This document shows, piece after piece, positions 26,601 to 33,284 of a DNA stretch of 33,284 bases. Below the pieces are notes generated by a model that saw only the letters and a program-made list of their open reading frames with translations, did not search any database and was not told the origin of the DNA. This stretch comes from JAMIFN01 sp964608575 (GTDB taxonomy: Bacteria; Pseudomonadota; Gammaproteobacteria; Burkholderiales; Burkholderiaceae_C): contig CAZSPW010000005.1 in NCBI GenBank assembly GCA_964608575.1, positions 1 to 33,284 on the forward strand, written 5' to 3'. Every line of letters starts with the position of its first letter. The stretch's first letter is position 1. Both the position numbers and the translations under genes were made by a program.

Positions 26601-26834
26601 ATAAATCATTTTGGGGGTGCCATTGATCTCGCGCTCGATCAACTCCAGCACCGATTCCTCGATTTGCTGAGCTGAAGCACCTGGATAAGTCACATTCACC
26701 GTCACGGTGGGCGGTGCCACCTTCGGGTATTGCGTAATAGGCAGTTGCGTAATCGCCACCACACCAGCAAGCACGATAAAGATGGCGATCACCCAAGCAA
26801 AAATTGGGCGGTCAATGAAAAAACGGGGCAACAT
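23661..26834 (-). CDS. acrB: RND multidrug efflux transporter, AcrB/MexB (HAE1) type
   Basis: 1057-residue inner-membrane pump that exports hydrophobic drugs, driven by protons, in complex with an adaptor and an outer-membrane channel. The start MLPRFFIDRPIFAWVIAIFI and QLPITQYPKVAPPTVTV are diagnostic of the HAE1 family. The proton-relay aspartates are in GIVVDDAIVVVENVERIM (span 4, near 407-408), and the relay lysine is in GLSAKNAILIVEFAKDL (span 10, near 934). Porter-domain repeats, such as NGVRVDQSRSNFL and TALGSSYVNDFPNAGR, are present. The Shine-Dalgarno AAAAAGG lies in dispersed element H. No outer-membrane channel gene is adjacent, so TolC-like protein must come from elsewhere. Confidence 0.97.
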   Translation of the reverse strand: MLPRFFIDRPIFAWVIAIFIVLAGVVAITQLPITQYPKVAPPTVTVNVTYPGASAQQIEESVLELIEREINGTPKMIYMEAAALANGTGSLTISFEPGTNADQAQIEVQNRVARVQSRLPASVTQNGVRVDQSRSNFLMIVAVQADKVEDLPAVADYASRAIMPELQRLDGVGQVQLFAAERSMRVWLDPAKLQAYHLSAADVNAAIREQNIQISAGTLGDTPFVPGQSISAAIVVPGQLKTVEEFGRIFLRSTDSGAAVRLADVARIELGSQSYATSARINGQPAVMMAIMLSNSGNAIAVAKAVETRMTELAPHFPQGISWKAPYNTAQFVDISIQKVVQTLVEAIALVFVVMFLFLQNWRYTIIPTLVVPIALLGTFAVLLGLGYSVNVLTMFGMVMVIGIVVDDAIVVVENVERIMREEGLAPVPATRRAMDQISGAVIGITVVLVSVFVPLAFFPGAVGNIYRQFAVVMAVSIAFSALMALMLTPALCATMLKPIPKGEHEQKTGFFGAFNRVFDRNRDRYAGRVEKILRGSGRMAIIYGVLLGAAVLLMQRLPSGFMPSEDQGTLMLSLQLPPGATLERTEKSLEKMEAFIRQQPEVENVITVLGFNFSGQGQNMSFGFVTLKDWSERKGPGQDASSIAGRITKAMADLPEGFAIALNPPAIPELGRTGGFALRLQDRNGKGHEALLAARNQLMGLAMQSPVLAGVRPEGVEDAPQLQLNINREQAAAQGVSMGQINTALTTALGSSYVNDFPNAGRLQRVVVQADSKDRMQPEDLMRLPVTNAQGQTVLLGAIATAQWITGPMMTVRYNGYPTMRLTGQAAPGYSSGEAMDEIERLVKQLPDGFGTEWTGQSREEKIAGNQAVFVYTFAILSVFLCLAALYESWSIPFSVMLSVPLGLLGMVLGIWLRGMENDVYFQVGLVTIIGLSAKNAILIVEFAKDLQASGMTAIQAAYHAAHMRFRPILMTSFAFMLGVLPLYFSSGAGSGAQRAIGTGVFWGMAVGTVLAVFFVPTFYVLVRKFFPISAVEQERAAAHAKEVGITASPVSPAGH

Positions 26835-26843
26835 AATGTAGAG

Positions 26844-26898
26844 CCTTTTTAAGAGTGTTTTTGGCTTTTTGAGCCGTCAAAGCTGCCCGGGCAGCTCC
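26844..26898 (-). repeat. Dispersed palindromic element, copy H (acrA-acrB gap)
   Basis: Perfectly palindromic core AGCTGCCCGGGCAGCT, starting at 26896 on the minus strand, then TTGACGGCTCAAAAAGCC (GGCT-caaa-AGCC hairpin) and the tail AACACTCTTAAAAAGGC. The acrB ATG is at element position 63, and TCTTAAAAAGG is at positions 43-53, exactly as in copy A before comM. Confidence 0.92.
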
Positions 26899-26909
26899 TC
26901 TTTTGATAC

Positions 26910-28139
26910 TTATTTTTTGGCTGCTGCTGGCGGCGCAGCAGGGGCCAGGGCAGCTGCCGCAGCCGCCTCTAGCTCTTGGTAGGGCTGCGTTTGCACTTTT
27001 TGCACGCCTGGCATCAGGTGCATTTGGCCGGTGACCATGACTTGCTCACCATCGGCCAAACCGCCAGTCACGACCCAGTCCGTCCCCATGCTGGTTTGCA
27101 CTTGCACAGGGCGCGGCGCAAAACTGCCATCGGCATGAACCACCAAAACACTATCGCCCTGGCTACCACGCGTGACCGCTTGCTGAGGCAGCAAAACGGC
27201 ATTGGAAACCGCACTTTGCTCGATCCGTACTTTGACAAATAGGCCAGGCAGGAGCAGGCCTTTGGCATTAGGCACTTCAGCGCGCAATTTGACTTGCCCA
27301 GTCCCCTCGTCCACCGTCATATCGGTAAACAACAAACGGCCTGGTGTTGGGAAAATACTGCCGTCCTCAAGCACAATTTTCACCTCGGCAGCCTCTGCAC
27401 CTTCGGCGCGTTTGAGCGTGCCGCTGGCCAAATCACGGCGCATTTGCAAAACCTGGCTCGCGCTTTGTGTGAAATTGATGTAGAGCGTGCTGCTATCCTT
27501 GATTTGCGCTACCACTGTAGCGTCGTTGGCATTGAGCAAATCGCCCTCGCTCACCAGCGCACGGCCGATGGTGCCCGCAATTGGGGCGGTAATGGTGGTG
27601 CGATTCAAATTGGTTTGCGCATTGGCCAATTGCGCTTTGGCTGCTGCCAAATCAGCTAGGGCCGCCTTTTCAGCCGAAACCACCACATCAAAGTCTTGCT
27701 TGCTGACGATGTCTTTCTCTGCCATAGGCTGATAGCGTTTGAGCTTGGCATCGGCCAGCACCCAGTTGGCCTGCGCCTTAGCCAAAGTCGCTTTAGCCGC
27801 CAGCACGGCATCTGCGTAAGTGGTGTCATCCATTTGGAACAAGGGCTGCCCCGCCTTCACAACGCTGCCTTCAGCAAATAGGCGTTTGAGCACCACACCA
27901 CCAGCGCGCGCACGCACATCGGCACTGCGCGCAGCCTCCAAGCGGCCGGGCAACTCAGCGGCCACCGCCACTTGTCCCAGCTTCACTTTAACCACACCTA
28001 CAGTAGGCAAGGGCGCTGCCGCCTGCGCTGCAGCAGCCTGGGGTGGCTCGCTTTTAGAACACGCAGCCAAACCAGTCAAGCCCGTCACTACGAGCAAAGG
28101 CAAAACAGGGCGAAGAACAAAACGCAAGCGCATAGACAT
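26910..28139 (-). CDS. acrA: RND efflux periplasmic adaptor, AcrA/MexA type
   Basis: 409-residue membrane-fusion lipoprotein linking AcrB to the outer-membrane channel. The lipobox LTGLAAC places the acylated cysteine at residue 27. The order is typical: beta-barrel and lipoyl half-motif (ELPGRLEAARSADVRARAGG), lipoyl core GQPLFQMDDTTYADAVLAAK, an alpha-helical hairpin (AKAQANWVLADAKLKRYQPM, EKAALADLAAAKAQLANAQT), and the returning lipoyl half TITAPIAGTIGRALVSEGDL. The C-terminus is an Ala/Pro-rich tail. It is the first gene of the acrAB operon and divergent from a TetR regulator with a matching operator between them. Confidence 0.95.
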   Translation of the reverse strand: MSMRLRFVLRPVLPLLVVTGLTGLAACSKSEPPQAAAAQAAAPLPTVGVVKVKLGQVAVAAELPGRLEAARSADVRARAGGVVLKRLFAEGSVVKAGQPLFQMDDTTYADAVLAAKATLAKAQANWVLADAKLKRYQPMAEKDIVSKQDFDVVVSAEKAALADLAAAKAQLANAQTNLNRTTITAPIAGTIGRALVSEGDLLNANDATVVAQIKDSSTLYINFTQSASQVLQMRRDLASGTLKRAEGAEAAEVKIVLEDGSIFPTPGRLLFTDMTVDEGTGQVKLRAEVPNAKGLLLPGLFVKVRIEQSAVSNAVLLPQQAVTRGSQGDSVLVVHADGSFAPRPVQVQTSMGTDWVVTGGLADGEQVMVTGQMHLMPGVQKVQTQPYQELEAAAAAALAPAAPPAAAKK

Positions 28140-28174
28140 AGATCAATCTTTCGGCAAAAGTATGGTGCGCATTT

Positions 28175-28198
28175 TACATACAATCACGAATGTATGTG
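28175..28198. promoter_or_regulatory. AcrR/TtgR-type operator between acrA and the TetR gene
   Basis: A 24-bp palindrome has half-sites TACATACA and TGTATGTG separated by ATCACGAA. It closely matches the operator bound by E. coli AcrR upstream of acrAB, also two TACATACA-like half-sites around an 8-bp centre. It lies 36 bases before the acrA start and 58 before the regulator start, so one site could repress both. Binding is inferred from sequence. Confidence 0.85.
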
Positions 28199-28256
28199 TG
28201 TTAAGATTTGAAAATTCTTCGCCCTTTTGCCCCATATCTGCATTGCCCCCACTGTC

Positions 28257-28886
28257 ATGGTCCGTCGTACCAAAGCTGAAGCTGAACAAACCCGCCACGC
28301 CGTGCTGGATGCAGCCGAGCACCTGTTTCATGCCAAAGGGGTATCTGCCACCAGTTTGAGCGATATTGCCGCGGCCGCAGGTGTGACCCGTGGTGCGATT
28401 TACTGGCATTTTCGTGACAAAGTCGATGTCTTTAATTCCATGATGGAGCGCGTGACACTGCCGCTAGAGGAGCTGGTCAACGCCGCCGTCAACAGCAGCG
28501 AAGGCCACGCCCTAGCAGGTTTGCGCAGTGTGGTTTTGGCCACCATGGAGCGCATTCAACATGACGAGCAAGTGCGTCATGTATTTGATATCACGCGCAA
28601 CCGCGCCGCCTATGTAGCTGAAATGCAGCCAGTGCATGAGCGCCTGACCCGCACCCGCAACGCTTTTATTGCCCATACCCAAAAAGCATTGGAGCGCGAA
28701 GCGCAAGCCCAAAACACTGCGCTGCTGCTCCCGCCAGAACAAGCCGCGCTGGTGCTGCACACACAAATTGATGGCGCTATCCATCTGTGGCTGATGACCC
28801 CCACAGCGTTTGACTTGCCCAGCTTAGGCATGGCCGCTTTTGATGTGGCCGTGCGCGGTTTGGGACTGAATCCGCAATCGCTTTAG
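28257..28886 (+). CDS. acrR: TetR-family efflux repressor, AcrR/TtgR type
   Basis: 209 residues from the ATG at 28257 (MVRRTKAEAEQTRHAVLDAA), the normal AcrR-type start; the frame is open ten codons further without homology. The helix-turn-helix is FHAKGVSATSLSDIAAAAGV followed by TRGAIYWHFRDKVDVFNSMM. The C-terminal ligand domain has the VRHVFDITRNRAAYVAEMQP and DGAIHLWLMTPTAFDL segments common to pump regulators. It probably binds the palindrome at 28175-28198 and releases it when a drug binds, inducing acrAB and itself. A short weak hairpin overlaps its stop codon. Confidence 0.93.
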   Translation: MVRRTKAEAEQTRHAVLDAAEHLFHAKGVSATSLSDIAAAAGVTRGAIYWHFRDKVDVFNSMMERVTLPLEELVNAAVNSSEGHALAGLRSVVLATMERIQHDEQVRHVFDITRNRAAYVAEMQPVHERLTRTRNAFIAHTQKALEREAQAQNTALLLPPEQAALVLHTQIDGAIHLWLMTPTAFDLPSLGMAAFDVAVRGLGLNPQSL

Positions 28887-28951
28887 GCTCAGCCTACGCT
28901 TTTTACGCGCCCATACAATCGCCTACACACCCTCCAAACTGGCGATGTTTC

Positions 28952-30649
28952 ATGCCCACTTCTTTGATTGCACTGGCACAGCTCAACCCCATTGTTGGCG
29001 ATCTCGGCGGCAATGCCGCACATATTCTGCACGCAGCGCGCACGGCCTACGCCCAAGGCGCTAGGCTACTGATTACCGCAGAACTCTCGCTCACAGGCTA
29101 TAGCCCGCAAGACCTGCTGCTGCGCCCTGATTTTTTAGCCGCCAGCGATGCGGCACTGGCACAATTGGCACAAGATCTGCACGCGGCCGCACCCGATATG
29201 CAGGTGTTGGTGGGGCACCCCACAGCGCAGGCCAGCAGCGCCCAAAGCCACTGGGACGATGCGCGCACAGATGCCCCTTTATTCAATGCGGTCAGTGCCT
29301 TGCACCAAGGACAAATCACACAAACCTGGCGCAAACAATATGTGCCCAATTACGGCGTGTTTGATGAGCAGCGTTACTTTCAAGCTGCTGCCGCTTCTCA
29401 CCCACCCACTTTATTGCCATTTGCAGGCAAACAACTGGGGGTGTTGATTTGCGAAGACGCTTGGACGCCAGCGCCTGCCTTAGCCTGCCTGGCCGCAGGC
29501 GCTGATGCGCTGATCGTGCTCAACGCTTCGCCCTATCACGCTGGCAAAGCGCCAGCGCGCGTGGCCGCCATGCAAAACCTGCAACAGCACTGCCCACTGC
29601 CTTTGATTTACGCGCATATGGTGGGCGGGCAGGACGAATTGCTTTTTGACGGCTGCGGCTTTGCCCTAGCTGCTAATAGCCAGCCCTTGCTGCAAACGGC
29701 GGCCTTCAGCACCGATCTGTCTTATATAGACTTATCGGTACTTTTAAGCGCCAAACCTGCCTGGGCAGCTCCTAATTTTGAAGCGTGGCCGAGCGCCGAA
29801 GCAGAAATCTGGCAAGCCTTGGTATTGGGTGTGCGCGACTATGTTCGCAAAAACGGTTTTAGCCGCGTGGCCCTGGGCTTATCTGGCGGCATAGACTCGG
29901 CGCTGGTGGCGGCGTTGGCCGTGGACGCTTTAGGGGCAGACCAAGTGCACACGGTGATGATGCCCTCGCCCTACACCGCCGATATCTCTTGGCAAGACGC
30001 GCACGAATTAGCCCAGCGCTGCGGCATCCAGCACGACGAAATCAGCATCGCGCCGACTTTTGCGGCCATCAAAGCCAGCTTGGCTGCACTCTTTGGTCAA
30101 CGCCCCGAAGATGTGACCGAAGAAAACATGCAGGCGCGTATTCGCGGCCTGATGCTGATGGCACTATCCAATAAAACGGGAGCCTTGATTCTCAGCTGCG
30201 GCAATAAAAGCGAATACGCCACAGGCTATTGCACCCTGTACGGCGATATGTGCGGCGCTTTTGCCCCCATCAAAGATGTATTCAAAACCCAAGTGTTCGC
30301 GCTAGCGCGCTGGCGCAATGCCAACAATCCCTTTGATACCGTTAACGCACCTATCCCTGAGCGCATCATTACCCGCCCGCCCTCAGCGGAGTTGCGCCCT
30401 GGGCAGATCGATCAAGACAGCCTACCGCCCTATGAAATACTGGATGCGCTATTGCAGCAGCATATGGAAACGGGCGCGGGCGCGGCTGAGCTGATAGCAG
30501 CAGGCTTTCAGCCAGAAATCACCCAGAAAATCTTACGCCTGATTAGAATCAACGAGTACAAGCGCAGCCAGGCTGCGCCTGGCACACGCATCAGCCGCCG
30601 CGCCTTTGGTCGCGACTGGCGCTTACCCTTAACGCAAAAGTTTCTTTAA
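28952..30649 (+). CDS. nadE: Glutamine-dependent NAD+ synthetase
   Basis: 565 residues, last step of NAD synthesis. The N-terminal nitrilase-type glutaminase has its triad as Glu44 (ITAELSLTGY), Lys128 (TWRKQYVPNYGVFDEQ) and Cys167 (GVLICEDAW). The C-terminal synthetase has the P-loop SGGIDS (311-316), then LSNKTGALILSCGNKSEYATG and YGDMCGAFAPIKDVFKTQV. Residues about 264-275 (LLSAKPAWAAPN), in the linker between the two domains, are encoded by repeat copy I in antisense. A TACAAT -10-like box lies at 28914-28919. glnB follows by nine bases, the nadE-glnB linkage known in betaproteobacteria. Confidence 0.96.
   Translation: MPTSLIALAQLNPIVGDLGGNAAHILHAARTAYAQGARLLITAELSLTGYSPQDLLLRPDFLAASDAALAQLAQDLHAAAPDMQVLVGHPTAQASSAQSHWDDARTDAPLFNAVSALHQGQITQTWRKQYVPNYGVFDEQRYFQAAAASHPPTLLPFAGKQLGVLICEDAWTPAPALACLAAGADALIVLNASPYHAGKAPARVAAMQNLQQHCPLPLIYAHMVGGQDELLFDGCGFALAANSQPLLQTAAFSTDLSYIDLSVLLSAKPAWAAPNFEAWPSAEAEIWQALVLGVRDYVRKNGFSRVALGLSGGIDSALVAALAVDALGADQVHTVMMPSPYTADISWQDAHELAQRCGIQHDEISIAPTFAAIKASLAALFGQRPEDVTEENMQARIRGLMLMALSNKTGALILSCGNKSEYATGYCTLYGDMCGAFAPIKDVFKTQVFALARWRNANNPFDTVNAPIPERIITRPPSAELRPGQIDQDSLPPYEILDALLQQHMETGAGAAELIAAGFQPEITQKILRLIRINEYKRSQAAPGTRISRRAFGRDWRLPLTQKFL
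29740..29772 (-). repeat. Dispersed palindromic element, copy I (inside nadE, in frame)
   Basis: Core AGCTGCCCAGGCAG begins at 29770 on the minus strand, then GTTTGGCGCTTAAAA, matching the consensus with one base missing (GCGGC to GCGC). The tail beyond is not conserved. It lies in the nadE coding sequence, antisense to the gene, at the junction of the glutaminase and synthetase domains. Confidence 0.87.
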
Positions 30650-30658
30650 ATTTCGGCC

Positions 30659-30997
30659 ATGAAACAAATCACCGCCATCATCAAACCGTTCAAATTAGAA
30701 GAAGTGCGCGAAGCCTTGGCTGAATGCGGCGTGACGGGTCTGACCGCGACGGAAGTCAAAGGCTTTGGTCGGCAAAAAGGCCATACCGAGCTCTACCGTG
30801 GCGCCGAATATGTGGTGGATTTTTTACCCAAAATCAAAATTGAAGTGGTGGTGCAAACCGAAGCGCTCGATCGCTGCATTGATGCCATTGTGGGCGCTGC
30901 ACGCACAGGCAAAATTGGTGACGGCAAAATTTTCGTCACCAGTGTTGAACGCGTGGTGCGCATACGCACAGGCGAAGAAAACGAATCGGCGATTTAA
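30659..30997 (+). CDS. glnB: PII signalling protein GlnB
   Basis: 112-residue complete PII protein. The T-loop (about 37-55) carries Tyr51 in RGAEYVVDFLPK, the site uridylylated by GlnD. The nucleotide-binding B and C loops are ARTGKIGDGKIFV and RIRTGE. It signals nitrogen and energy status to targets such as NtrB and glutamine synthetase adenylyltransferase. It starts nine bases after nadE and is probably co-transcribed, which fits glnB rather than glnK. It is highly similar at DNA level to the glnK fragment at 1-246. A strong terminator follows. Confidence 0.96.
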   Translation: MKQITAIIKPFKLEEVREALAECGVTGLTATEVKGFGRQKGHTELYRGAEYVVDFLPKIKIEVVVQTEALDRCIDAIVGAARTGKIGDGKIFVTSVERVVRIRTGEENESAI

Positions 30998-31017
30998 GCC
31001 CGCGCCAGCAGACGCAT

Positions 31018-31049
31018 AAAAAAACCGCTGCATCAGCGGTTTTTTTTTA
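31018..31049. terminator. Bidirectional Rho-independent terminator after glnB
   Basis: AAAAAAACCGCTG, loop CAT, CAGCGGTTTTTTTTT. It has a GC stem flanked by A and T runs and can serve nadE-glnB (plus) and the convergent hypothetical gene (minus). Confidence 0.93.
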
Positions 31050-31065
31050 CGGCTTGCACAAGAAG

Positions 31066-31686
31066 TTATTCGTCAGAAAAACCCAATTGGCTATGCCCAC
31101 TGCTGCTGCCACTATTGCCACTGCTACGGCGACCAGCAGCGGGGCCTGGTGGGGCTTTTTTCACCTCGCCGACTTGCGGTAAATCACTGGCATCCCAAGG
31201 CATTAGCGAGGCATCGGGGTAAAACGCCGAGCCTGCACCCATTTGCGATGGTGCGAAATCGCCCATTTGCGATACTGCAAAATGGCTTTCAGCACCGCTT
31301 GCCGTAGTTTGGTGGCTTTGCAACATACTGACAGGTAGGCCCCAATACACATCCGCTAAAGGAATGTTGCGTGAATCAGCCACAACACCGCAACGCTTTT
31401 CAAACGCCTGTGTGCGTTTGAAAATTTGCGCTTCCGTCAAATTCACATGTTCGTGCATTTTCAGCAGCAAGCTAAACGCACGCCCATTGCTCACCACTTG
31501 GCAAGAGCGCACCGCTTGATCTAAATCCACCTTGCGGCAGGCATCCAACGCAATCAAACGCAAGACCTCTTTATGCTCAGGGCTGAGCGCAGCAGCAGCC
31601 TGCTGCTTTGCCGTCGCGGTGAAGTATTCACGCTCTTGCCCTTGATCCTTCGTTTCGTTTTTTTTACCAAAAGAAAACAGTGCCAT
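31066..31686 (-). CDS. Hypothetical protein, 206 residues
   Basis: I do not recognise this protein. I start at the ATG 31684-31686 (MALFSFGKKNETKDQGQERE); the frame is open further upstream but the sequence there looks non-coding. Residues about 1-130 look folded and predicted helical (AALSPEHKEVLRLIALDACR, QAVRSCQVVSNGRAFSLLLK, KRTQAFEKRCGVVADSRNIP). The rest is low-complexity: a near-repeat (QMGDFAPSQMGAG), a proline/glycine stretch (KKAPPGPAAGRR) and a Ser/Gly-rich tail (SSGNSGSSSGHS). No signal peptide or membrane span is seen, so it is probably cytoplasmic. It lies between ppsR (111 bases) and the glnB terminator. Confidence 0.7.
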   Translation of the reverse strand: MALFSFGKKNETKDQGQEREYFTATAKQQAAAALSPEHKEVLRLIALDACRKVDLDQAVRSCQVVSNGRAFSLLLKMHEHVNLTEAQIFKRTQAFEKRCGVVADSRNIPLADVYWGLPVSMLQSHQTTASGAESHFAVSQMGDFAPSQMGAGSAFYPDASLMPWDASDLPQVGEVKKAPPGPAAGRRSSGNSGSSSGHSQLGFSDE

Positions 31687-31797
31687 GATGCTCTCATTCA
31701 AAATCGTTTGCGGCTTTTCTGTCGCTCCGCAAACGGCATGATCAAGTCTCCACGATATCGCAAACACCCTGCACCAGGCAAGCAAAACGCCGCAGTT

Positions 31798-32619
31798 TTA
31801 ATAAGCCAACTTCTCGGGCTGCACCACTTGCAAAATCGTGGTGGCGATCTCTTCGATCGACTTGGTCGTGGTAGATAGCCAGCGGATACCATAGCGGCGC
31901 ATCATGCGCTCGGCCTCCTGCACCTCGCGCTGGCAATTGTCCAGCGCCGCGTAACGGCTGCCCGGCCTGCGCTCATGCCGAATCTGCGCCAGGCGTTCAG
32001 GGTCTATGGTCAAGCCAAAAATCTTGGCTTTGTGCGGCACCAGGGCCGGTGGCAATTCACCGCGTTCAAAATCCTCAGGAATTAGCGGGTAGTTAGAGGC
32101 TTTGATGCCGTGTTGCATGGCCAAATACAGCGAAGTGGGCGTTTTACCGCTGCGCGACACGCCCACCAAAATCACATCGGAACTAGCTAAATCTTTATGC
32201 GACTGCCCATCATCGTGCGCCAAGCTGTAATTGATAGCCTCAATCCGGTTTTGATACGCCTGCGACTGACTGATATCGTTAAAGCGGCCAACACGGTGCA
32301 GGGATTTCACCCCCAGCTCCTGCTCCAACGGCTGCACGAACATGCCGAACATATCCAACAACATACCGCCGCAGCCCTCGCGAAACACCTGCAGCACATC
32401 CTTATCCACAATCGTGGTGAAAACGATGGGGCGCTGCCCCTCCACCTGCGCCGTGTGTTTAATTTTGGCGATGGCCTGATCAGCCTTATCAATATCGTCA
32501 ATAAAAGGCAGGCGCACATGGCGCGTGGGCATATCGAACTGCGCAAGAATAGCGTTGCCAAAAGTCTCGGCCGTAATGCCCGTGCCATCAGAGACAAAAA
32601 ACACCGTGCGATTGCTCAT
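31798..32619 (-). CDS. ppsR: PEP synthase regulatory protein (bifunctional kinase/pyrophosphorylase, DUF299)
   Basis: 273 residues from the ATG 32617-32619 (MSNRTVFFVSDGTGITAETF), the family's normal start; an ATG seven codons upstream adds nothing conserved. Members inactivate PEP synthase by ADP-dependent phosphorylation of a threonine and reactivate it by phosphate-dependent removal. The P-loop is VILVGVSRSGKTPTSLYLA (near 151-169), with LALQHGIKASNYPLIPED-like and KIFGLTIDPERLAQIRHERR segments after it. The target gene ppsA, often adjacent and divergent, is not in the window; an initiator tRNA lies upstream instead. Confidence 0.94.
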   Translation of the reverse strand: MSNRTVFFVSDGTGITAETFGNAILAQFDMPTRHVRLPFIDDIDKADQAIAKIKHTAQVEGQRPIVFTTIVDKDVLQVFREGCGGMLLDMFGMFVQPLEQELGVKSLHRVGRFNDISQSQAYQNRIEAINYSLAHDDGQSHKDLASSDVILVGVSRSGKTPTSLYLAMQHGIKASNYPLIPEDFERGELPPALVPHKAKIFGLTIDPERLAQIRHERRPGSRYAALDNCQREVQEAERMMRRYGIRWLSTTTKSIEEIATTILQVVQPEKLAY

Positions 32620-32648
32620 AAAACCCCGTCTTGAAGGCATTAAATTGG

Positions 32649-32703
32649 ATAGCTGCTCAGGCAGATTTGGCGGCCATTTTTAGCCAAAACACCCTGAAAA
32701 AGG
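32649..32703 (+). repeat. Dispersed palindromic element, copy J (between ppsR and tRNA-fMet)
   Basis: Core AGCTGCTCAGGCAG begins at 32651, then ATTTGGCGGCCATTTTTAGCC and the tail AAAACACCCTGAAAAAGGC, with AAAAAGG at positions 47-53 as in copies A and H. It ends directly against the tRNA terminator. Confidence 0.93.
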
Positions 32704-32705
32704 CA

Positions 32706-32745
32706 TAAAAAAACCGCTTGAAGCCTAGGGCTGCAAACGGTTTTT
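32706..32745 (-). terminator. Rho-independent terminator of tRNA-fMet
   Basis: Arms at 32711-32725 and 32729-32743 form a stem of about 15 pairs with one mismatch and one G-U, ending on the minus strand in seven T. It starts 11 bases after the tRNA 3' end. Confidence 0.9.
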
Positions 32746-32753
32746 ATTTTATT

Positions 32754-32830
<77 letters not shown>

Positions 32831-32880
32831 TTAAGAGGCCAGATTGTAGCACAGGCTTTGCTGCTCTGCACAAAAACACC

Positions 32881-33284
32881 TTATCGCAACAATTTACGCA
32901 ACTGATACAGCGCATCCAACGCCTCGCGTGGGCTGAGCGCATCGGGGTTGAGGGCGGCCAAGGCTGCTTCAGCAGGGCTGGGGACGAGTGCTTCGTCTTC
33001 AGGCGCAGTGGCAAATAAATCGAGTGCATTTTGCGTTTGTGCCTTTTGTCTGCGGTTTTGCAGTTCGGCTAGGGTGTTTTGTGCTTGCTTGATCACGGCT
33101 GCGGGCACGCCTGCCAATTGCGCGACAGCTACGCCGTGGCTGCGATCTGCGGGGCCTGCTTCGAGCGCGTGTAAAAAGGTGATGCCCTTACCTTGATGGA
33201 CGGCGCTGAAGTGGTAGTTGCGCATTTGCGCGCAAGTGGCGGGCAGCTCGGTCAATTCAAAATAATGCGTGGCAAATAGACTCA
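32881..33284 (-). CDS. mutS: DNA mismatch repair protein MutS, C-terminal part (5' end outside window)
   Basis: The frame is open to the window edge and encodes the last 133 or so residues of MutS. SLFATHYFELTELP is the conserved stretch after the ATPase H-motif. It is followed by NYHFSAVHQGKGITFLHALE, GPADRSHGVAVAQLAGVPAA, and the helix AVIKQAQNTLAELQNRRQKA. A linker and the C-terminal tetramerisation helices (SPREALDALYQLRKLLR) end the protein. MutS recognises mismatches and recruits MutL. It ends 50 bases before the initiator tRNA on the same strand. Confidence 0.96.
   Translation of the reverse strand, partial: SLFATHYFELTELPATCAQMRNYHFSAVHQGKGITFLHALEAGPADRSHGVAVAQLAGVPAAVIKQAQNTLAELQNRRQKAQTQNALDLFATAPEDEALVPSPAEAALAALNPDALSPREALDALYQLRKLLR

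Overview
The window looks like a chromosomal segment of a betaproteobacterium of the order Burkholderiales, most like Comamonadaceae. This rests on protein resemblance (GlnK/AmtB, Fpr, LepA, PriA, NadE), the order lepA-lepB-DUF4845-rnc-era, and linkage of a PII gene to nadE. GC content looks moderate by eye. Almost all genes are housekeeping. I see no phage, integrase, transposase, CRISPR array or defence island.

Layout: (1) 1-3160: 3' end of glnK, then amtB, convergent with comM. (2) 3279-6567: a 47-residue membrane protein and fpr on minus, prfC on plus, and a truncated glyoxalase remnant. (3) 6743-12051: Ca2+/H+ antiporter, priA, an NlpE-domain periplasmic protein and era, all minus. (4) 12048-16096: rnc, DUF4845, lepB and lepA on minus, with rnc-era coupled by an ATGA overlap. 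(5) 16238-18491: holA on plus; beta-class GST and ssb on minus. (6) 18751-20613: ATP:cob(I)alamin adenosyltransferase, HPr and a CDF transporter on plus. (7) 20695-23465: an SGNH-like lipoprotein without its nucleophile, then ribH and a RibBA whose RibA half lacks the zinc cysteines. (8) 23661-28886: AcrAB-type RND pump genes divergent from a TetR regulator, with an AcrR-type operator between them. (9) 28952-30997: nadE-glnB. (10) 31066-33284: an unrecognised protein, ppsR, initiator tRNA-Met and the 3' end of mutS.

The most interesting signal is a dispersed palindromic element of about 53 bp. It has ten clear copies and two possible degenerate ones. The core is AGCTGCYCRGGCAG, followed by a GGC-loop-GCC segment and an A-rich tail. 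Most copies are intergenic. Three place the TGA stop codon of priA, lepA or ribBA at element position 50-52. Two (before comM and acrB) place an AAAAAGG Shine-Dalgarno-like tract at identical element positions, 8-10 bases before the ATG. Two lie in frame inside priA and nadE, in predicted inter-domain linkers. This resembles REP elements in size and Rickettsia palindromic elements in its tolerance of coding sequence. A second, longer inverted-repeat family has two copies.
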